A stretch of 64,000 bases of DNA from Trichinella spiralis (taxonomy: Eukaryota; Nematoda; Enoplea; Trichinellida; Trichinellidae): the NCBI GenBank assembly GCA_000181795.3, contig CM012953.1, positions 10,603,542 through 10,667,541 of the forward strand, read 5' to 3'. The position numbers were made by a program, and so were the translations under genes. The notes below the pieces were generated by a model that ran no database searches, was not told the origin of the DNA, and saw nothing but the letters and a program-made list of their open reading frames with translations. Within the stretch, counting starts at the first letter, position 1, and the number at the start of each line of letters is the position of its first letter. This document shows, in pieces, positions 49,957 to 63,135 of this stretch.

Positions 49957-52900
49957 GTTGACCAATTGCAATTTGCAGAGTTAGCTAAAATTGAAATCAC
50001 AAACTGTAACAGCACACCAACAACTGTTTTTCAAAAATAAACCACAGATTTATTTAAATTTTGAAGGTATAAAAAAGTAAAGAGAATTTTTTGAAATTAG
50101 AAGATGTTGAAATGTGACTATGGATTCGGCTGAATTGTCACTGCTTGAATGCGAGGAGAAGTGAAAAATACGGTGACGTCAGTAATAAGCTTTGCCTAAT
50201 TGTAGCAGCCGTTGCCAATATTGTCGTTCATTGATTCTCAAGAAGAGCTTCACGTTTGAATAGTCGGCATAAAGCTTGCACATGAATAATGACAGTATGC
50301 TGAAATTTTTTGATTGAATTTATTCTTCTGCAAATGCTCGATCACTGCAGACATACTGTGTGAACAAACTTTCGAACAAGAAAAAAATATCGCTTCTGGT
50401 GAATGTAATTCTTTCTTTCTTATTTTTTGTTGTTCAATCAATATTAAATTCACTTTTTATTGATTAATTGCAATTGCATCTATTCGCTTTAAACCCAATC
50501 AATTTCCACTGCAAACAACTTGCAACCGATGCATACACATCAAAAGCATTACGTTAATGTTTTCTTCATTGAAGGTTTTGTAGAAATGCAATAAAAATAA
50601 ATTGAAGCTGTTCAGCAGCCTAACAAACACTTCAAATTCAAATGATCATTCATTTGCATAGCAGAAAAATGCTCTTCTCAATTTACGTTTTATACAATTT
50701 CTTTGTAATTTAATTGCAAATATCTTGCAAGGAAAAGGTCACCTTTTTGTTCCACGTATTCACTTTCAAACATTCATCAGTACCTTCTTATAATAATTTA
50801 CATATTTGCATATGCACATTAAACAATGTGAATTACCTCGATTTTTTCTGAATCACTAATTTCAGTTTCATGAAATATTTGTTTCAAATTATTTCCTCTT
50901 TTTAATTGGATTGCACGTTGAAAATTTTCCAATTAAACCATATTCAAACTGCTATTTATCACCGTTGCATCATCAGTCAGTATGTTAATTAACGACGAAT
51001 GTACAATATTGACATTTTACAGTAAAATCCATCTCAAGTTATATCATTGAATATTTTACCAAATGGAAATGGCAAGAAAAACTAACACCATAAAAAAGGT
51101 TTGCATTGCTCTATGCTACACGTGTAAAGCTCATTGTTTGATAAATTTATGTATCATTTATGTGCATTGTTGTTCATTTAATACTTTATAATAAAAATTA
51201 TATATTGCGATGCGATTATTATTATGGAATTATTGAAATTTGGTGTAAAGTCTATTTGACAATTTTGGCAATGATAAAATTTTTCTTCAAGCACTAGCAC
51301 CAACAAAATCTACTACAATAATTTTCAAAAAAATTCTTTTTAAAAGCTACACAACAAAATTCATCTTATATTATTGCAATATTTCATGGAATTTCATTGA
51401 CTGTAAATATATTAGTTTATATTAGTTCTTAGAATAATATGTGTAATTCATGATATTTAAGTATAAATAATATATTAGCTCATTAAAGTAAATAAGTTAA
51501 TCTATCTGAAAAATGAGTTTTTTGTTTTGATGACTTCAAATGCTTGTCAGTTAGTTTAATTAAAGTAGTTGATTCATTTTTTTAAATGGCATTATTCAAT
51601 TTCAAAATGTTCTGATAAAGTATAATTGTAAAATTTAATGCGAGAAATTTTTAAAGAAATTTTAAAAATGTCGTACATAAAAATTTTACTTTCAAACTAT
51701 AAATTATAGAAAAATGTTTTTAAATACCATTTAGCATGTGACTTTCTAAAAGCAAACTTGTGTGAGCACAGAAATTAGGCATCTAAAAAATCATCCTTTT
51801 TTTGTTTTTACCAAAAACACTGCGACATTTTGACTTTTTAACCTTTCTTTGCCAACCTCTGTATGATGAAACGTTGAACAAGCATGTTAACCTTGTAACC
51901 TCTTTAACTTAATATCAGCTTTTGAAACATACAAAAGTCAATTTAAAATTAAATAACATTAATGACTTGCACTACCATGCTTTTTTTGATCACCAAACTA
52001 CCCACACAAATAACTGTACTTCACATTAATTAAAGATAATGTTAAGTGAAAATGTAAAATAAAACCTATTCATTTATGAGATGGCGCATTTTAAAATTTA
52101 AAACATTCAAAAAATTCACATAGAAATCAATGAAACTCAGCAAACATTCTCAAATTTTAATTTTAAGCAAATATCCAATTCAATGATAAGCAGCTTATAA
52201 ATTAAACTGAACAGAAACCAAAATCAACAAATTATCATAAAATAAAATTCCAATTAACAACCCATCATTGTTGAACATTTAATGCATATATTAATGCGTA
52301 AAATAAAATAAATTACAAACAATACAGTCTACTATAAAAATAAGTAGGTACATTTGATCATTTTCAAATATTTTCAATTTATTCAGATGGTCGTATTTGT
52401 ATTAAAAACGAAATAAAATTTTAATTTTTTTTCTTTGTTGCAATTTCGTAATTAATTTTGAAATAAAAATTTAAAAAGGTTGAATTAAAATTGATTCAAA
52501 AATATGTTTGTTCAATTTTCACTCTCAATTTGCAGATCATTACAAAGTAACAAATAAGCTTTATTGAAGTGATTGATTTATTGTAAAAAAAGTAAAAAAT
52601 GAAAAAATTGTTTAATAAAAAAGAGGAATGCAAACATTTTGAGAAAATAAAGCAGAGTTGTTTTGTAAGAATTTGAATTGTCAGCTTTGTTTTCAGCAGT
52701 TGCCGCGAGTTGAACAAAGGATCATTGCCCTTTGTGAAGCCAATCGGAAGTGGAAAGCTGGCCTAATTGCGTAACATTCGTTCATGGGCCAATGACACCG
52801 CCAAAATGCAGGGGTTTGGAGAGCCACGCCTGTTGAATTTAGGTAACCAGGTCTCGGTGTGGTGCGAAGAAATGAGTTGATCAGTTGAAGAGGAGTTTTA

Positions 52901-52960
52901 CTTCTCATCAGACTTTGAAACGCTTCTGTTGCTTTTCGGTGCGAAGTCAAGCTTTGCAAT
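49957..52960. other. Long AT-rich spacer; lipocalin 1 promoter at its right end
   Basis: About 3 kb without a recognised gene. The last 270 bp (52690-52960) are clearly richer in GC and directly precede the first lipocalin-like gene, so they probably contain its promoter. Open frames on the minus strand there are the complement of the gene. Confidence 0.5.
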
Positions 52961-54716
52961 ATGCGCGGTGGTCGGTTGATTTCAGTTTTAATTTCTTTGA
53001 CATTCTGCATGATCGGGTCCCATGCCAGGCCGGGCTTCAGGCTCAGACGTGACGCTCCAAAGACAACGGGCCCGCTGTTCCACTCTTTCCAAGATATTAC
53101 TGGTCCTTTGTTGAAAAACGCTGCCAACAATTTGCTTAGCCGTTTGCAAACTTCAGCCGACACAGTACTGGCACCAAAGCCGACAGTAGAAACGACCGAT
53201 CCGTTTTTGTCGTTGGTGAACAAATTTACAAATGATGGTGCTCTGAAGGAAACGAGCCTTTTCGACGGCTTCAGCAGTGGAAAATTGCCTGGCATCGCGC
53301 CAATTCCTGTTCCCGGTTTTCCTGGACCTCAGGAAGTGCCTCAAATTCCTGGTGTCAATACAATACCTGGATTGGACAGTTTCAATTATCTGGTTGGTCA
53401 GCTGCTACCCCAGTCTGTACTGCCGATGAATCATTTGCTTGGCGGAACATTGAATCGTGTGTTTCCAAAGACGGCGCCGAAAAATCTTGCTCAAGGCATA
53501 TTTCAAAAAATTGCACCCGATGCTGCAAGATTGAGCGTTGAAAGCATGATGGGACGGTGGTTTCAGGTAGAACTTGCTTTTATAATATATTTTGCATTAT
53601 TATTGCATAATTTCACGTTACTTTTATAGGTCATCACTAGTCCACATGTTTTGCGAGAAGCTTGTGCCGTTTCTCATTGTAAGTGCGCAATTTTTCATTT
53701 CATTCCATTTTAAAGAATATTAATTTAATTATTATTTAATAATATTAGTAAATCAGAAAAGATGCAATGATTTAAATTATGCGCATTTGCTTACATTTAA
53801 TTCTAAAGCTGCATAGCTAATTTACAATTAAGCGTGTTTCTTAACAATGAATAATTTTTTTGTTCAACTAAATAATTGCTCATCATGCATGTATTTCAAT
53901 TTCAGTCGGTGCTTTGACCAATAACACATACAGCGCTACATTCACAATACTGAAATTTTATCGAGAAGGAAACATCGATGGACCACCACGATTTTCACTT
54001 GGTTATGGCTTCAAGATTGGAGAAAACGGCACGTTTAACATTCATAACAGCAACTCACCAGATACTGAGCCATGTAAATAAATTTTGAATCAGTATCTGA
54101 TCAGTAATATTCTGAATTTTATTTTATTGAAGTTACTGTCGTCAAGGTGGGTCCGTTGAATGATCACAACCAATATGACTATGCCATTGTGTCCAATTGG
54201 GTAAAATTTCCTGTTTTTGTAATTGCTCGAAATCCGGAAAGGTATGATTACAAAATTAAAATATTTTTTGAGGTTTGATTTTATTCTTATATTTTATTTC
54301 AGATTTCAGCGATGGTATATGCGAGAGGTGTTGGAATATTTAGAGAAAGAAAGTAAGTTTTATATGATTTTTTGACACATTACATCTTTAGTCTATGATA
54401 AAAGTTAGGGTATGATAAATGTGATTATTATATGCACTGTTAACTGTGAAAATCCTTGAAGTAAATAATTTTTAAAAATATTTGAAAATCATCATTATTA
54501 CTTTAATTCTACATTTATTTCATAAAATGTTTTGTACATAGTACAAGAAGTTTTTGTATAATCTAATAACTAATATAATTTTGTATAATCTAATATACAA
54601 CTGTAATATCTATTTTTTCAGAGTACATCAACTTTATTACCAAAGCACTAAATTTGATAGCACCCGTGGATTATGCTGAATGTCAATACACGCCAACATT
54701 TTCTAGTGCGGGTTGA
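52961..54716 (+). CDS. Secreted lipocalin-like protein 1
   Basis: Six exons (52961-53566, 53630-53678, 53906-54073, 54133-54241, 54303-54352, 54622-54716) give 358 aa. The signal peptide is about MRGGRLISVLISLTFCMIGS. A 170-residue N-terminal region follows, rich in Pro/Gly/Leu (GIAPIPVPGFPGPQEVPQIP). The lipocalin barrel begins at MGRWFQVITSP, the G-x-W motif, and contains SLGYGFKIGENG, YDYAIVSNWVKFPVFVIAR and a terminal helix LEYLEKEKYIN with a final Cys in YAECQY. This matches the nematode lipocalin-related architecture. The expected role is binding a small hydrophobic ligand outside the cell or in the extracellular matrix; the ligand is unknown. The phase-0 intron right after GRWFQ is shared with the next two genes. 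AATAAA lies at 54806. Confidence 0.82.
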
Positions 54717-55310
54717 AAACCTGCTGCAAGCAGACATATCATCTTGTTTCATAGTTTATACTGCCCAAAGAAATTTTCACGTTGTTTTTTGTATGAATTT
54801 TAAGAAATAAATTTAATGTTATTTTGAAAGTGTTTGTGATTTTTAATAAGAAATTTCTGTTTAAACTGAAATCAAATTCATGCTCACATATTTCATATAT
54901 TCGAGTTGGCATATTGCCCGTTGTTGTATCATGCAAATTTCAATCAGCAATGTTAAGAGCAAAATCTAAACTATCCGTAAATTTCACATTTGCCATTAAT
55001 CAATATATTATGCTAGTTCATTCACATTACAATTCATTTTAACAAATAAACGCACTACATTTTTAGTATTTACATAAAATGAGCTCATGATTGAATTATT
55101 TTATTTTTAAATGTGATATAAAATAATGTAATTAATTATCGATCATGATTTTTTTTTAATTTTATTCTTCAGCTTGAGCTACATTATTAAAAACATGTGT
55201 ATAATTTTGTTTTTTTATTCAACATTTGAATAGTATGAACAGAAAAAGCGAATATTTTGAGAAACTGCTAAACAGACAACAAGTACAATATGGAGTATCG
55301 CTTTAATTAA
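54717..55310. other. Spacer between convergent lipocalin genes 1 and 2
   Basis: AT-rich sequence with the 3' ends of both genes. No coding sequence is seen. Confidence 0.6.
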
Positions 55311-57578
55311 TCAGTGCTTTTCGTTGAACAGTGTTGGAGGGAATGTGCAAAAATTATAATCGACCGGTGCGATCAGATTCAAAACTTTCGTCCATCCTGC
55401 GACTAATTTCTTCTTTTCCAAAAATTCATTGACCTCTGCCTCATATTTTATCTTGTATTGTACCGGGTCCCGAGCCAGTACGTGCAGTGGATAATTGCAT
55501 GTCACCGTCATAACCACGTATTCATATTGGCCTCTTGAATTCAATGGGCCAGTTTTAATGATGTGAACTAAATGTAAAGCTTTTGTCAGCAATCGGAAAC
55601 ATTTTACAACAATCCTCAAGAATTCATCAGATCACTTCAAATGAATACAATAACTTTAATAATAGATTATAATGATGCTTTCAATTATACAAAAGCTTAC
55701 CCCGAATATCATTTGGACTATTAGAGGTACGGTACACCAACTGACCAGGCCCTTTTACAATACCATAACCGGAAGCTATTTTTGGTTTCATCTGATTGGA
55801 TGCTCCGGTGGTATACTCAAAGGTATCGAATATTGTACCTGAATTACCCTTTCCTACATCAGCAACTTTCTGATCTGTAAATAAAAAAATAAAAGGATTG
55901 TAATTTGAAGATGTTCTGTGTCAAAACTGCTAAAATGACAAATTTTAAAAACATTTAGATTCAGTTTCGGCAATTTCAGAAAATCAAAAAATAATTTTTA
56001 TATGCATACGTACAATGGAATGAGGGAAACTTCTGAAACTGAACAAAAACATAATTAAATAAATGTTCGTGATTATCAATTATCTGTAAAAATATAGTTT
56101 CAGCAGAGTTATTAAAAAATTTAAATTTCACATTTTTAATTACGATAAATATAATAAATATTAAAGTTCCTAATTCAATGATTTACTTTTATTATACAAC
56201 AGAAAAGTGACTTGTTATTACTTTTATCAGTGCATGATATCACATGTTATCATTTATATTCATTATTTCTAATTTTACAAAACTTTAAAGAGTTTATAAT
56301 TTTTGTGTTTGCATGTTTTGAGTAAATAAAGTTGTAACTTACATGTTATCATGCTGCAAGGACCAGATGACAAAGGAGGGCTGTAGACAACCTGAAAATT
56401 AAACAAATTAAAAAAACTTCTTAAAATACGCATTGTATGTGTGGGTGAAAGTGATTTTAAAATATTTAAATAATTTTACAAAATTATCTAAAATGCATAT
56501 ATACCTGATACCATTTACCAGTAAATTTGTCAATGTCAAAAGTTTGTACTGTTTCTGGTTGGGGCTGACAAAATGGACTGTTCGGTTGGAGAAGCAAATT
56601 TTCAACAAGCGCCAGATTAGTGCCAACGGCAACGTTCTCCACTTCTCTCTGGAGTGCGTGTTTATTTGCTTTTGGGTCCACGTTGGATAGAATGTTATAC
56701 AGTGCGCCGGAAAGCATGCTGGATCCCGGAGCTCCTGGAGGTTTCAAACCTCCTAAAGCTTTCAGTTCATCCATGCTTACCTGTTCAGCTAATCGATTCA
56801 AACCAACACTGTGCAAAATTTGTGATACTAAGCCGCCACGTTTATGTGGTGGTTCAGGTACAGGGAATGGAAGTGGAGGCTCTTTGCCAGAGGAAAACGA
56901 ATCTTCAGCAACTGGCTGAGATGATCGAGGCAAACCACTACCAGTTTTAAACGAAGATTGTACAGGAGAAACTTTTGACAAGCCAAGTTGAAGTTTTTCT
57001 TCAGCTTCTTTGATCAGAGGTTGAAAAATGTCACCAAAGCTTTCCGCCCGCGTGGTAACTTCAGATGGCTCAGATTTCGCTAGAGGACCCAAGCCTGCTT
57101 CCGGCACGTCCGGTCGATTAGAAGGATACAAACCAATGGAGGCGGGTTGAACAATCGGTGCCTTGGGCAAATCGGGTCTGTAGTTTGGAATGCCAGAAAT
57201 GCTAGACCGACCAGAAATCGGTTTGGAACCACTGCAAGATGGTGGGCTGATCGCAGCTGTTGTCGAACCGTCGACCAAACGTTCTGCTAATTTTAATCCC
57301 GTCGCTATTTCGTTCGGGATTTTCACCGTAACAGCTCCAGCCGCATTGTCGTTTGCGTCGATCACATCGAAACTTGCCGGAGGAATCACACCAGGTAGGT
57401 AAGAATCAACCAGACGCCTGGTCTTCACATCAGATAATTGAAAAAAATGAGCTAAATCAGCCGGCACGCTTGGCTTTGGTGCTTCTCGTTGGACTGGAGG
57501 AAGCTGAAACGTACCGCCATGGACAATTGTCGCCAAATTTGAAATCACCAACAACAAGAGATGAAGCCAGCTGCGCAT
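55311..57578 (-). CDS. Secreted lipocalin-like protein 2 with long Pro/Ser-rich N terminus
   Basis: Four exons on the minus strand (57578-56505, 56391-56343, 55874-55701, 55567-55311) give 517 aa. The signal peptide is about MRSWLHLLLLVISNLATIVHG. About 320 residues follow, rich in Pro, Ser and Ala (QPASIGLYPSNRPDVPEAG; EPPLPFPVPEPPHKRGG), with no recognised domain. The lipocalin part starts at FTGKWYQVVYSPP, continues with ASGYGIVKGPGQLVYRTS and YEYVVMTVTCNYPLHVLAR, and ends with a helix and APVDYNFCTFPP. The PVDY(N/A)xC end and the intron after the G-x-W motif match gene 1, so the barrels are paralogous although the N-terminal regions do not align. In the GC-rich upstream region GCATAAAG (57690s, minus strand) could be a TATA-like box. 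Confidence 0.82.
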
Positions 57579-59086
57579 AGTAGCTTTTTCTGATGCTTAT
57601 TTCGAACAAAAAGCTTTTGCGCAACTCAGACTAACGAGTTGATTGCCAAGTCGATGCGAATAAGGTCAGCTCTTGGACACAGCCGGTCGCTTTATGCAAC
57701 GAACAATATGCCCGTTCAAAGGTTGTTCACCTCCGACCAGCCCTTTGGGTTCAACTTATTCCGACCAGACGCTGAACTCTGCACACAGTCACCGCCATCT
57801 GCCCTACTACCTTGTAATTTTCTTAAAAAATTCTCAATTTTTGAAACAAAATATACTTTTGAAAGCAAAAATTAATTCATCAGACGAAACATTAAATTTC
57901 ATACATGCATACATATATATGGAACAACTTGAATCATATTTGAAATTTAGAAAACAAAAATGATCATCACGCTTAGAGACTTCATTTTAGTGAAATTTCA
58001 TTTTAAAAATAATAATGCCTGCAGTTTTTCAGACATTTCTATTGCAAAGTTTATAATAGGAATTAAAACATCATTCATAGAACGCATTCAAACAATGTGC
58101 AATTTTTTTTGCTTCTACTATTTCAATGAAAACATGATTATGAATCAATTTTTCTAAAAACTATTTCAAATTTTCGTTGATTTATATCGAATTTCAAAGA
58201 TGATTATATGAATAATTTTTCATAATGATAAAAATTACGCATAATTCATCAAACATCTGATTCAACTTTCCCTATTTACGCAGTGGTTGAAAATTGCAAT
58301 ATGAATAATTAAAAACCACCCACATCCTTAACACAATTTTTTGAATAGTAATTCACAGTTACTGCTTTACATCACACATTCACAAAGTAATTTTTTTATT
58401 CTTTTAAATACAGTAAAAAATGCATGAGTACAGTATATTAATGATTATAAAGTTAATTAAAGTATTTTGATCAACTTGAACTTATTTATACAATGTGTGA
58501 CATCTGATTCTTGAAATTTTAACAAAAAGATATATGATTTCTATGAACATGAAACATTTTTTTAAATAATGTCAAAATTGACCAAAGAAATTGCTATCAT
58601 AAATATTATCAATGCAAAATTAATTATACAGACAGTTACTATTGATAATTTTTATTAGCAATAAGATTTTGTTCAGCATGTGATTTATGATTGAAAATTT
58701 CAACAGTAAATGTACGAACTAGTTTGAAAAAAAGAAACATCAAGTAAAATTTCGAATGAGCGTACGTTATTATAAAGAAAATTATCTCAAATTTTAATAT
58801 TTCGTAGTAAATTTTTCACAGAGAATTATTTTCTCATACAGTGAACCTCTGATTATGAAAACATCACACTGTTGTAATTGAAGACGAGAAAAAAATGTCA
58901 CCCGAAGATGTTGGGGTAAATTAAAAAGTATAAGCATAAAATTTTTGGGAAAACTGACAATACCATCCTATTCACCTTGCACGGGTCAACAACCGTTGAA
59001 AATGTCATTTTAGAAAAGGTGGCAAGTGCACATAAAGTACCCAGTTCGCTTCTTCGTCGACTATCCCTTAAGTGTTTGGGCGAAAG
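57579..59086. other. Shared upstream region of lipocalin genes 2 and 3
   Basis: A 1.5-kb spacer between divergent genes. The 200 bp next to gene 2 are GC-rich and probably its promoter; the rest is AT-rich without features. A CATAAAG (about 59030) lies 57 bp before gene 3. Confidence 0.5.
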
Positions 59087-60583
59087 ATGAGCAACAAGAA
59101 GTTCTTGTTGCATTTTGTTTTCCTCATCGCACAGCCGATATGGGTTTTTTCAATTGGAGAAGATTTGGTAAGTTTTAAAATTGTTTTTTATAAAAAAAAT
59201 ACTTGCAAACTAATAAAATGTTGAATTTATTTAAAGCTGAATTCCAAAACTCTGCTTGGTCTTGCCGGAGGCTTTACAAGCATGTTCAAAAAATTTCCAC
59301 GACGGGAAATTGAAGTTGAGAAAGTTCTTGGAAAATGGTTTCAGGTATATTTTTTAAGAAAGAAAAAAATGTATATAGAATATACAGATGTAAAGATAGG
59401 ATAATAAAGTTTTTCAAAATATGACAACAGTCAACAATGAAGCATCAGACATGTTATGCTTTGGTTAAGAAGTCCACAAGTGAAATAAATTCTGATGTTC
59501 TACTTTCAGATGTACAGAGCAGCGGTTAATTTGGATCAGTTTCAATCAACGATGTATTGCCATGTAGCATACTGTAAGATTTTGTAATATGCGTACCCTG
59601 GTGAAGATTTATATTATTTATTTAAAAATATGCAGTCCGAGAAAACAAAGTTATGGGGAAAGATGGCTTTTCGATCATTGAAGCATTTCGAACGGCATCC
59701 AAAGATGGACCAGTTCACACCTATAAACGAGATTTGAGCAAGTCGAATACGGGAGAATATTGGATGTTTACAGAAGATTATTTCTACCCAAGACAGTGTA
59801 ATTATTTTTATTTATTCTTACATGTAAAACTTACACGTTTACTTAAAATGCACTTTAAATTCAATTAACCAAGAATGTATAAATTGGTCCAATAAAAGGA
59901 TTCATCAAGGGGGAAAATTAAAAATAACCGGCGACTGAATCTAGAAAATGACTTATTAATAAATTTTATAACGTTCTGAAAATATTGATCAAATACGAAA
60001 TAATTATAACTGTCATAATACTAAAATAAGTATTCATATTCACTTGTTTTACAACACAATTAATTTGTAAATTAATACAAAGTAAAATTATGAATACTAA
60101 TGAAACCTAATCACCCAGAAGCTATTCTGCTTCGTGCAAAGATTTATTTTATATCACTGAAAATTGAAAATAATATACATATATTCATATTAATTTCTTA
60201 TTTTCAATTCATTTTCATTTCATCTGAAGTTACTTTGTTATTTAGTCTTCGTATTTGACGTTGGACCAATAGTGAATAATTCTTACGAATACATAATCAT
60301 CACGGATGCAAACCGAATCAGCCTGAGTGTTTACGCTCGGGATCCAGCAATGTTCCACAAAATGTATGATGCGCAAGTGACTGATGTTCTGAACAAAGGC
60401 GGCTTTGGTGGTTATGCATTCTGGAATCGACCAGTGGCTATTTATCAGGGCTTGGACTGCGTTTATACAGAAGAGAAAGAAATTTTTATTCGACGATCGT
60501 TGAAACAAGCTATTCAAGACAAATCCACTGAAACGTCGCAAATTTTAAACAGCGCTCGTCAACTGTTTGCACCAACCGTTTAA
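59087..60583 (+). CDS. Secreted lipocalin-like protein 3, short form
   Basis: Five exons (59087-59167, 59237-59344, 59510-59573, 59636-59797, 60246-60583) give 250 aa. The signal peptide is MSNKKFLLHFVFLIAQPIWV. Only about 35 residues separate it from the barrel start LGKWFQMYRAAVNLDQF, so the long Pro-rich region of genes 1 and 2 is missing. Later blocks are YCHVAYFREN, SYEYIIITDANRISLSVYAR and a final helix. A C-terminal extension of about 45 residues (SLKQAIQDKSTETSQIL) is unlike the paralogues. The first three barrel introns share phase with gene 1. One Cys pair (YCHV and LDCVY) could bridge the barrel. AATAAA lies at 60655. Confidence 0.8.
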
Positions 60584-62120
60584 TAACACTATTCTCAGCT
60601 GAAAATTTTGAATGTATCATGTTTCATAGTTTTTGTACTTAAATCATTTTGAAGAATAAAAAATTTAAATATTGACATAACAGTCATTTTGCATTGTTGC
60701 ACAGCAACCGTAAAAATGTATATAATTAAAACATTTATACATTCAAAATTCGTTGCGGGTACGGCAGATGAATTAAGTTTTCCGTTCATATATAGCAGTT
60801 TATAATGATTTTTATTTTTACATTTGCCATTTTTATAAATGATCTTTTAATGATAATGGTGATGCTTATTTTTATTCTCTCATTGTAGAGTGATATGAAC
60901 AATAATGTTTATAATTGAAATTGCATAATGCAATTACATTTATTGCTGCTGCATTACTTCATATAATCTGTATTGATCATCACATGTTATTATCTAAAGG
61001 GTTTTTCATAAATAAATAACATCTAAGTTGATAGCGTTCAAACTTTCAGTGTTAACACACGCTTTTTTACTATGCAATGCAATATCAGTTACAATGGTAG
61101 CTGATGTACAAATGGCAGAAAATGTTGCATCAGTTCATTCGGTTATGCACAATGCATTAATTGTGAGTTTTAAAGAATTTGAAAATAAAACTTCCATTAT
61201 GTGACAATAAAATGTGAATTTTAGTAGATATGTTCTAAATTTCCCACCAGCTAACTGGCAATTCTGCGCCAATCTTGACACTGTTGTGAAAACTGCGTGA
61301 AAGCTGTACATGATCTATTGTTATGCACACATGCGATACATGCAGCCATGTTTATTAAATTTGAAATGTACATGACCTTATTTTACATGTACATTCAAAA
61401 AACAGTTACAAAAAATGTGTAAACAATTCTACCTTATTCATAATTTTGCAAAAAATATCATTAAAATTCATTACTGTCGCACTGTTGATGATATTACATT
61501 GCGAAAAGCAGGGATTACAAGAACAGTAATACGACGAGGATTGCACAATTATAGATAAATAATAATGGTAAATCAATTTTTCGTTTTAATGTTTATATTA
61601 AAAATATATAAACTTGTTTTTAAATATATTATAATGCATTGTAGCAAAATATAACGCAAAATAAATAATCAACTTAAACGCTTGACCTACTTTCAATATT
61701 CGATGCTCAGGTAGTTATATACAGTACATTCAAATTGTTGCAATTTTTAACTGTTGTTGCAAATGTAAGTTATAAATTTTCATGAACACAAGTGAAAATG
61801 TAAACAAATAAAATATTAAGAATATAGTTTTGTAAATTATATGGTAAAGTTTTTTTATACTAAATTTTAAAGTGTTACAGGGCTTCAGGTTTTCAGATGT
61901 TAAGCTTTGGTAATATATTTGTTTCATATTTGATTTATATTATTGTTTGCCAGTGGATAGTAGTTTGTATGATGAATAAATAGAAATTACAAAAGTTGAT
62001 AAAAACTGTATATTGAGACTTTGAAATGAACTTGTTTATGCTGTGATAAAAGAGTTCGAGGAAATTTGAGATAATGTTTTTTGTTAATGATAGTGGTACT
62101 CATTTTTTGATCTTTTTCAG
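60584..62120. other. Spacer before the condensin gene
   Basis: AT-rich. A short frame at 61093-61158 (MVADVQMAENVASVHSV) ends at a GTGAGT donor-like site, but no partner exon was found. No gene is assigned. Confidence 0.5.
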
Positions 62121-63135
62121 ATGGTGAGAAAGCAGTCTATCAAACTGAATTTACAGTTTGAGAAAGAGGAATCTATGTTAAATCGGCTTAAAAAGCTGTT
62201 AAATCAAGCCAAAGTGAAAATTCCTCCATCAGTTAGTCGTCATTTGGCAACGTGTTTTTATGAACTTTTTCTACAGGTAACTTACAGTTTAGCAAAGTTT
62301 AATTTGAATGGAATAAAGTATGAGTTATTATTTTATTGCGTTTTGTAATTTTTTAGCATGACAATGAACTACTTTTTAAATCTATGCGAAATTTGTTGCT
62401 TCTTCCATTGAGAGTAAAGGAAGAATTTCCATCAGCCAGCTATGTTTTATGTGAAGTTGCCAAGTGGATGGTACACTTGTATAAGACTAATAAGGAACCT
62501 GTAAAAGAAAGAGAATTTTTTCTTGAAATTTTAAAGTTAATGCTGCAGGTCAGTGAAAGAGTTTGAAATATTTTGTTGTTTTATAAAGTTTATTTTTTCT
62601 TTTTAGTTAATGAAAGTGCGAAACAAAGCAGTGAGGTTTCGTTCATGTGAATTTATTGGAAATTTGTTAAATGAAATGGCCGATGAAGAAATTGAATTGC
62701 AAGATTTTGAAGATATTTTCGAGGATTTGTTGAAAACTTTATTTCTGAAGACAATTGATTGTTGTGGTCGAGTGCGTTTAGCTGCTATCAGGCCCATTGC
62801 GATACTTCAGCAGCCACAAGATGAAAATTGTAGAGCTGTTGGAGGTTAGTTGAGTAAATGCTTTTTGAATGTTGGCTTGATCTTTTTTATTTTGATTGTT
62901 GTAGCATTGGTTTTTTTAATGAAACGTGATCGGATGATAGAAATTCGCTGTCAAGCTTTGAAAAACATTGCAGTTACCAAACGTACTCTACCAGATTTGT
63001 TGGAACGTACGCGAGATAGACACCCAGTCATGCGTATGTTAGCTTTCAAATTTATTGTGAAAAGTATTCCTCCAAAGTTTTTAACTATCAAGCAGCGTGT
63101 GTTGATTCTTGAACAAGGATTAAACGACACAATTG
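62121..63135 (+). CDS. NCAPG: Condensin complex subunit G (CAP-G/NCAPG), 5' part
   Basis: HEAT-repeat subunit of condensin I, which compacts mitotic chromosomes together with the SMC2/SMC4 ATPases. Visible coding exons are 62121-62276, 62357-62548, 62607-62844 and 62905-63135, in phase, encoding about 272 residues; the rest lies beyond. Family blocks are VRNKAVRFRSCEFIGNLLNEM (shortened here to its HEAT core), RVRLAAIRPIAILQQPQDEN, MIEIRCQALKNIAVTKRTLP, TRDRHPVMRMLAFKFIVKSI and QRVLILEQGLNDT, in the order of vertebrate NCAPG. The ATG directly follows TTTTTCAG, suggesting trans-splicing. After the donor at 63136 I see no clear next exon in the remaining 865 bp. The gene is therefore either cut by the window edge or has a long intron here. 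Confidence 0.88.

Noticed and set aside
52693-53295. 200-codon minus-strand frame
   Set aside because: Antisense shadow of lipocalin-like gene 1 and its GC-rich promoter; it lacks any family features.
56620-57963. Several plus-strand frames of 70-99 codons
   Set aside because: Antisense shadows of lipocalin-like gene 2 and its upstream region.
61093-61158. Short exon-like frame ending at GTGAGT
   Set aside because: No partner exon or homology; it does not fit the N terminus of the condensin gene.
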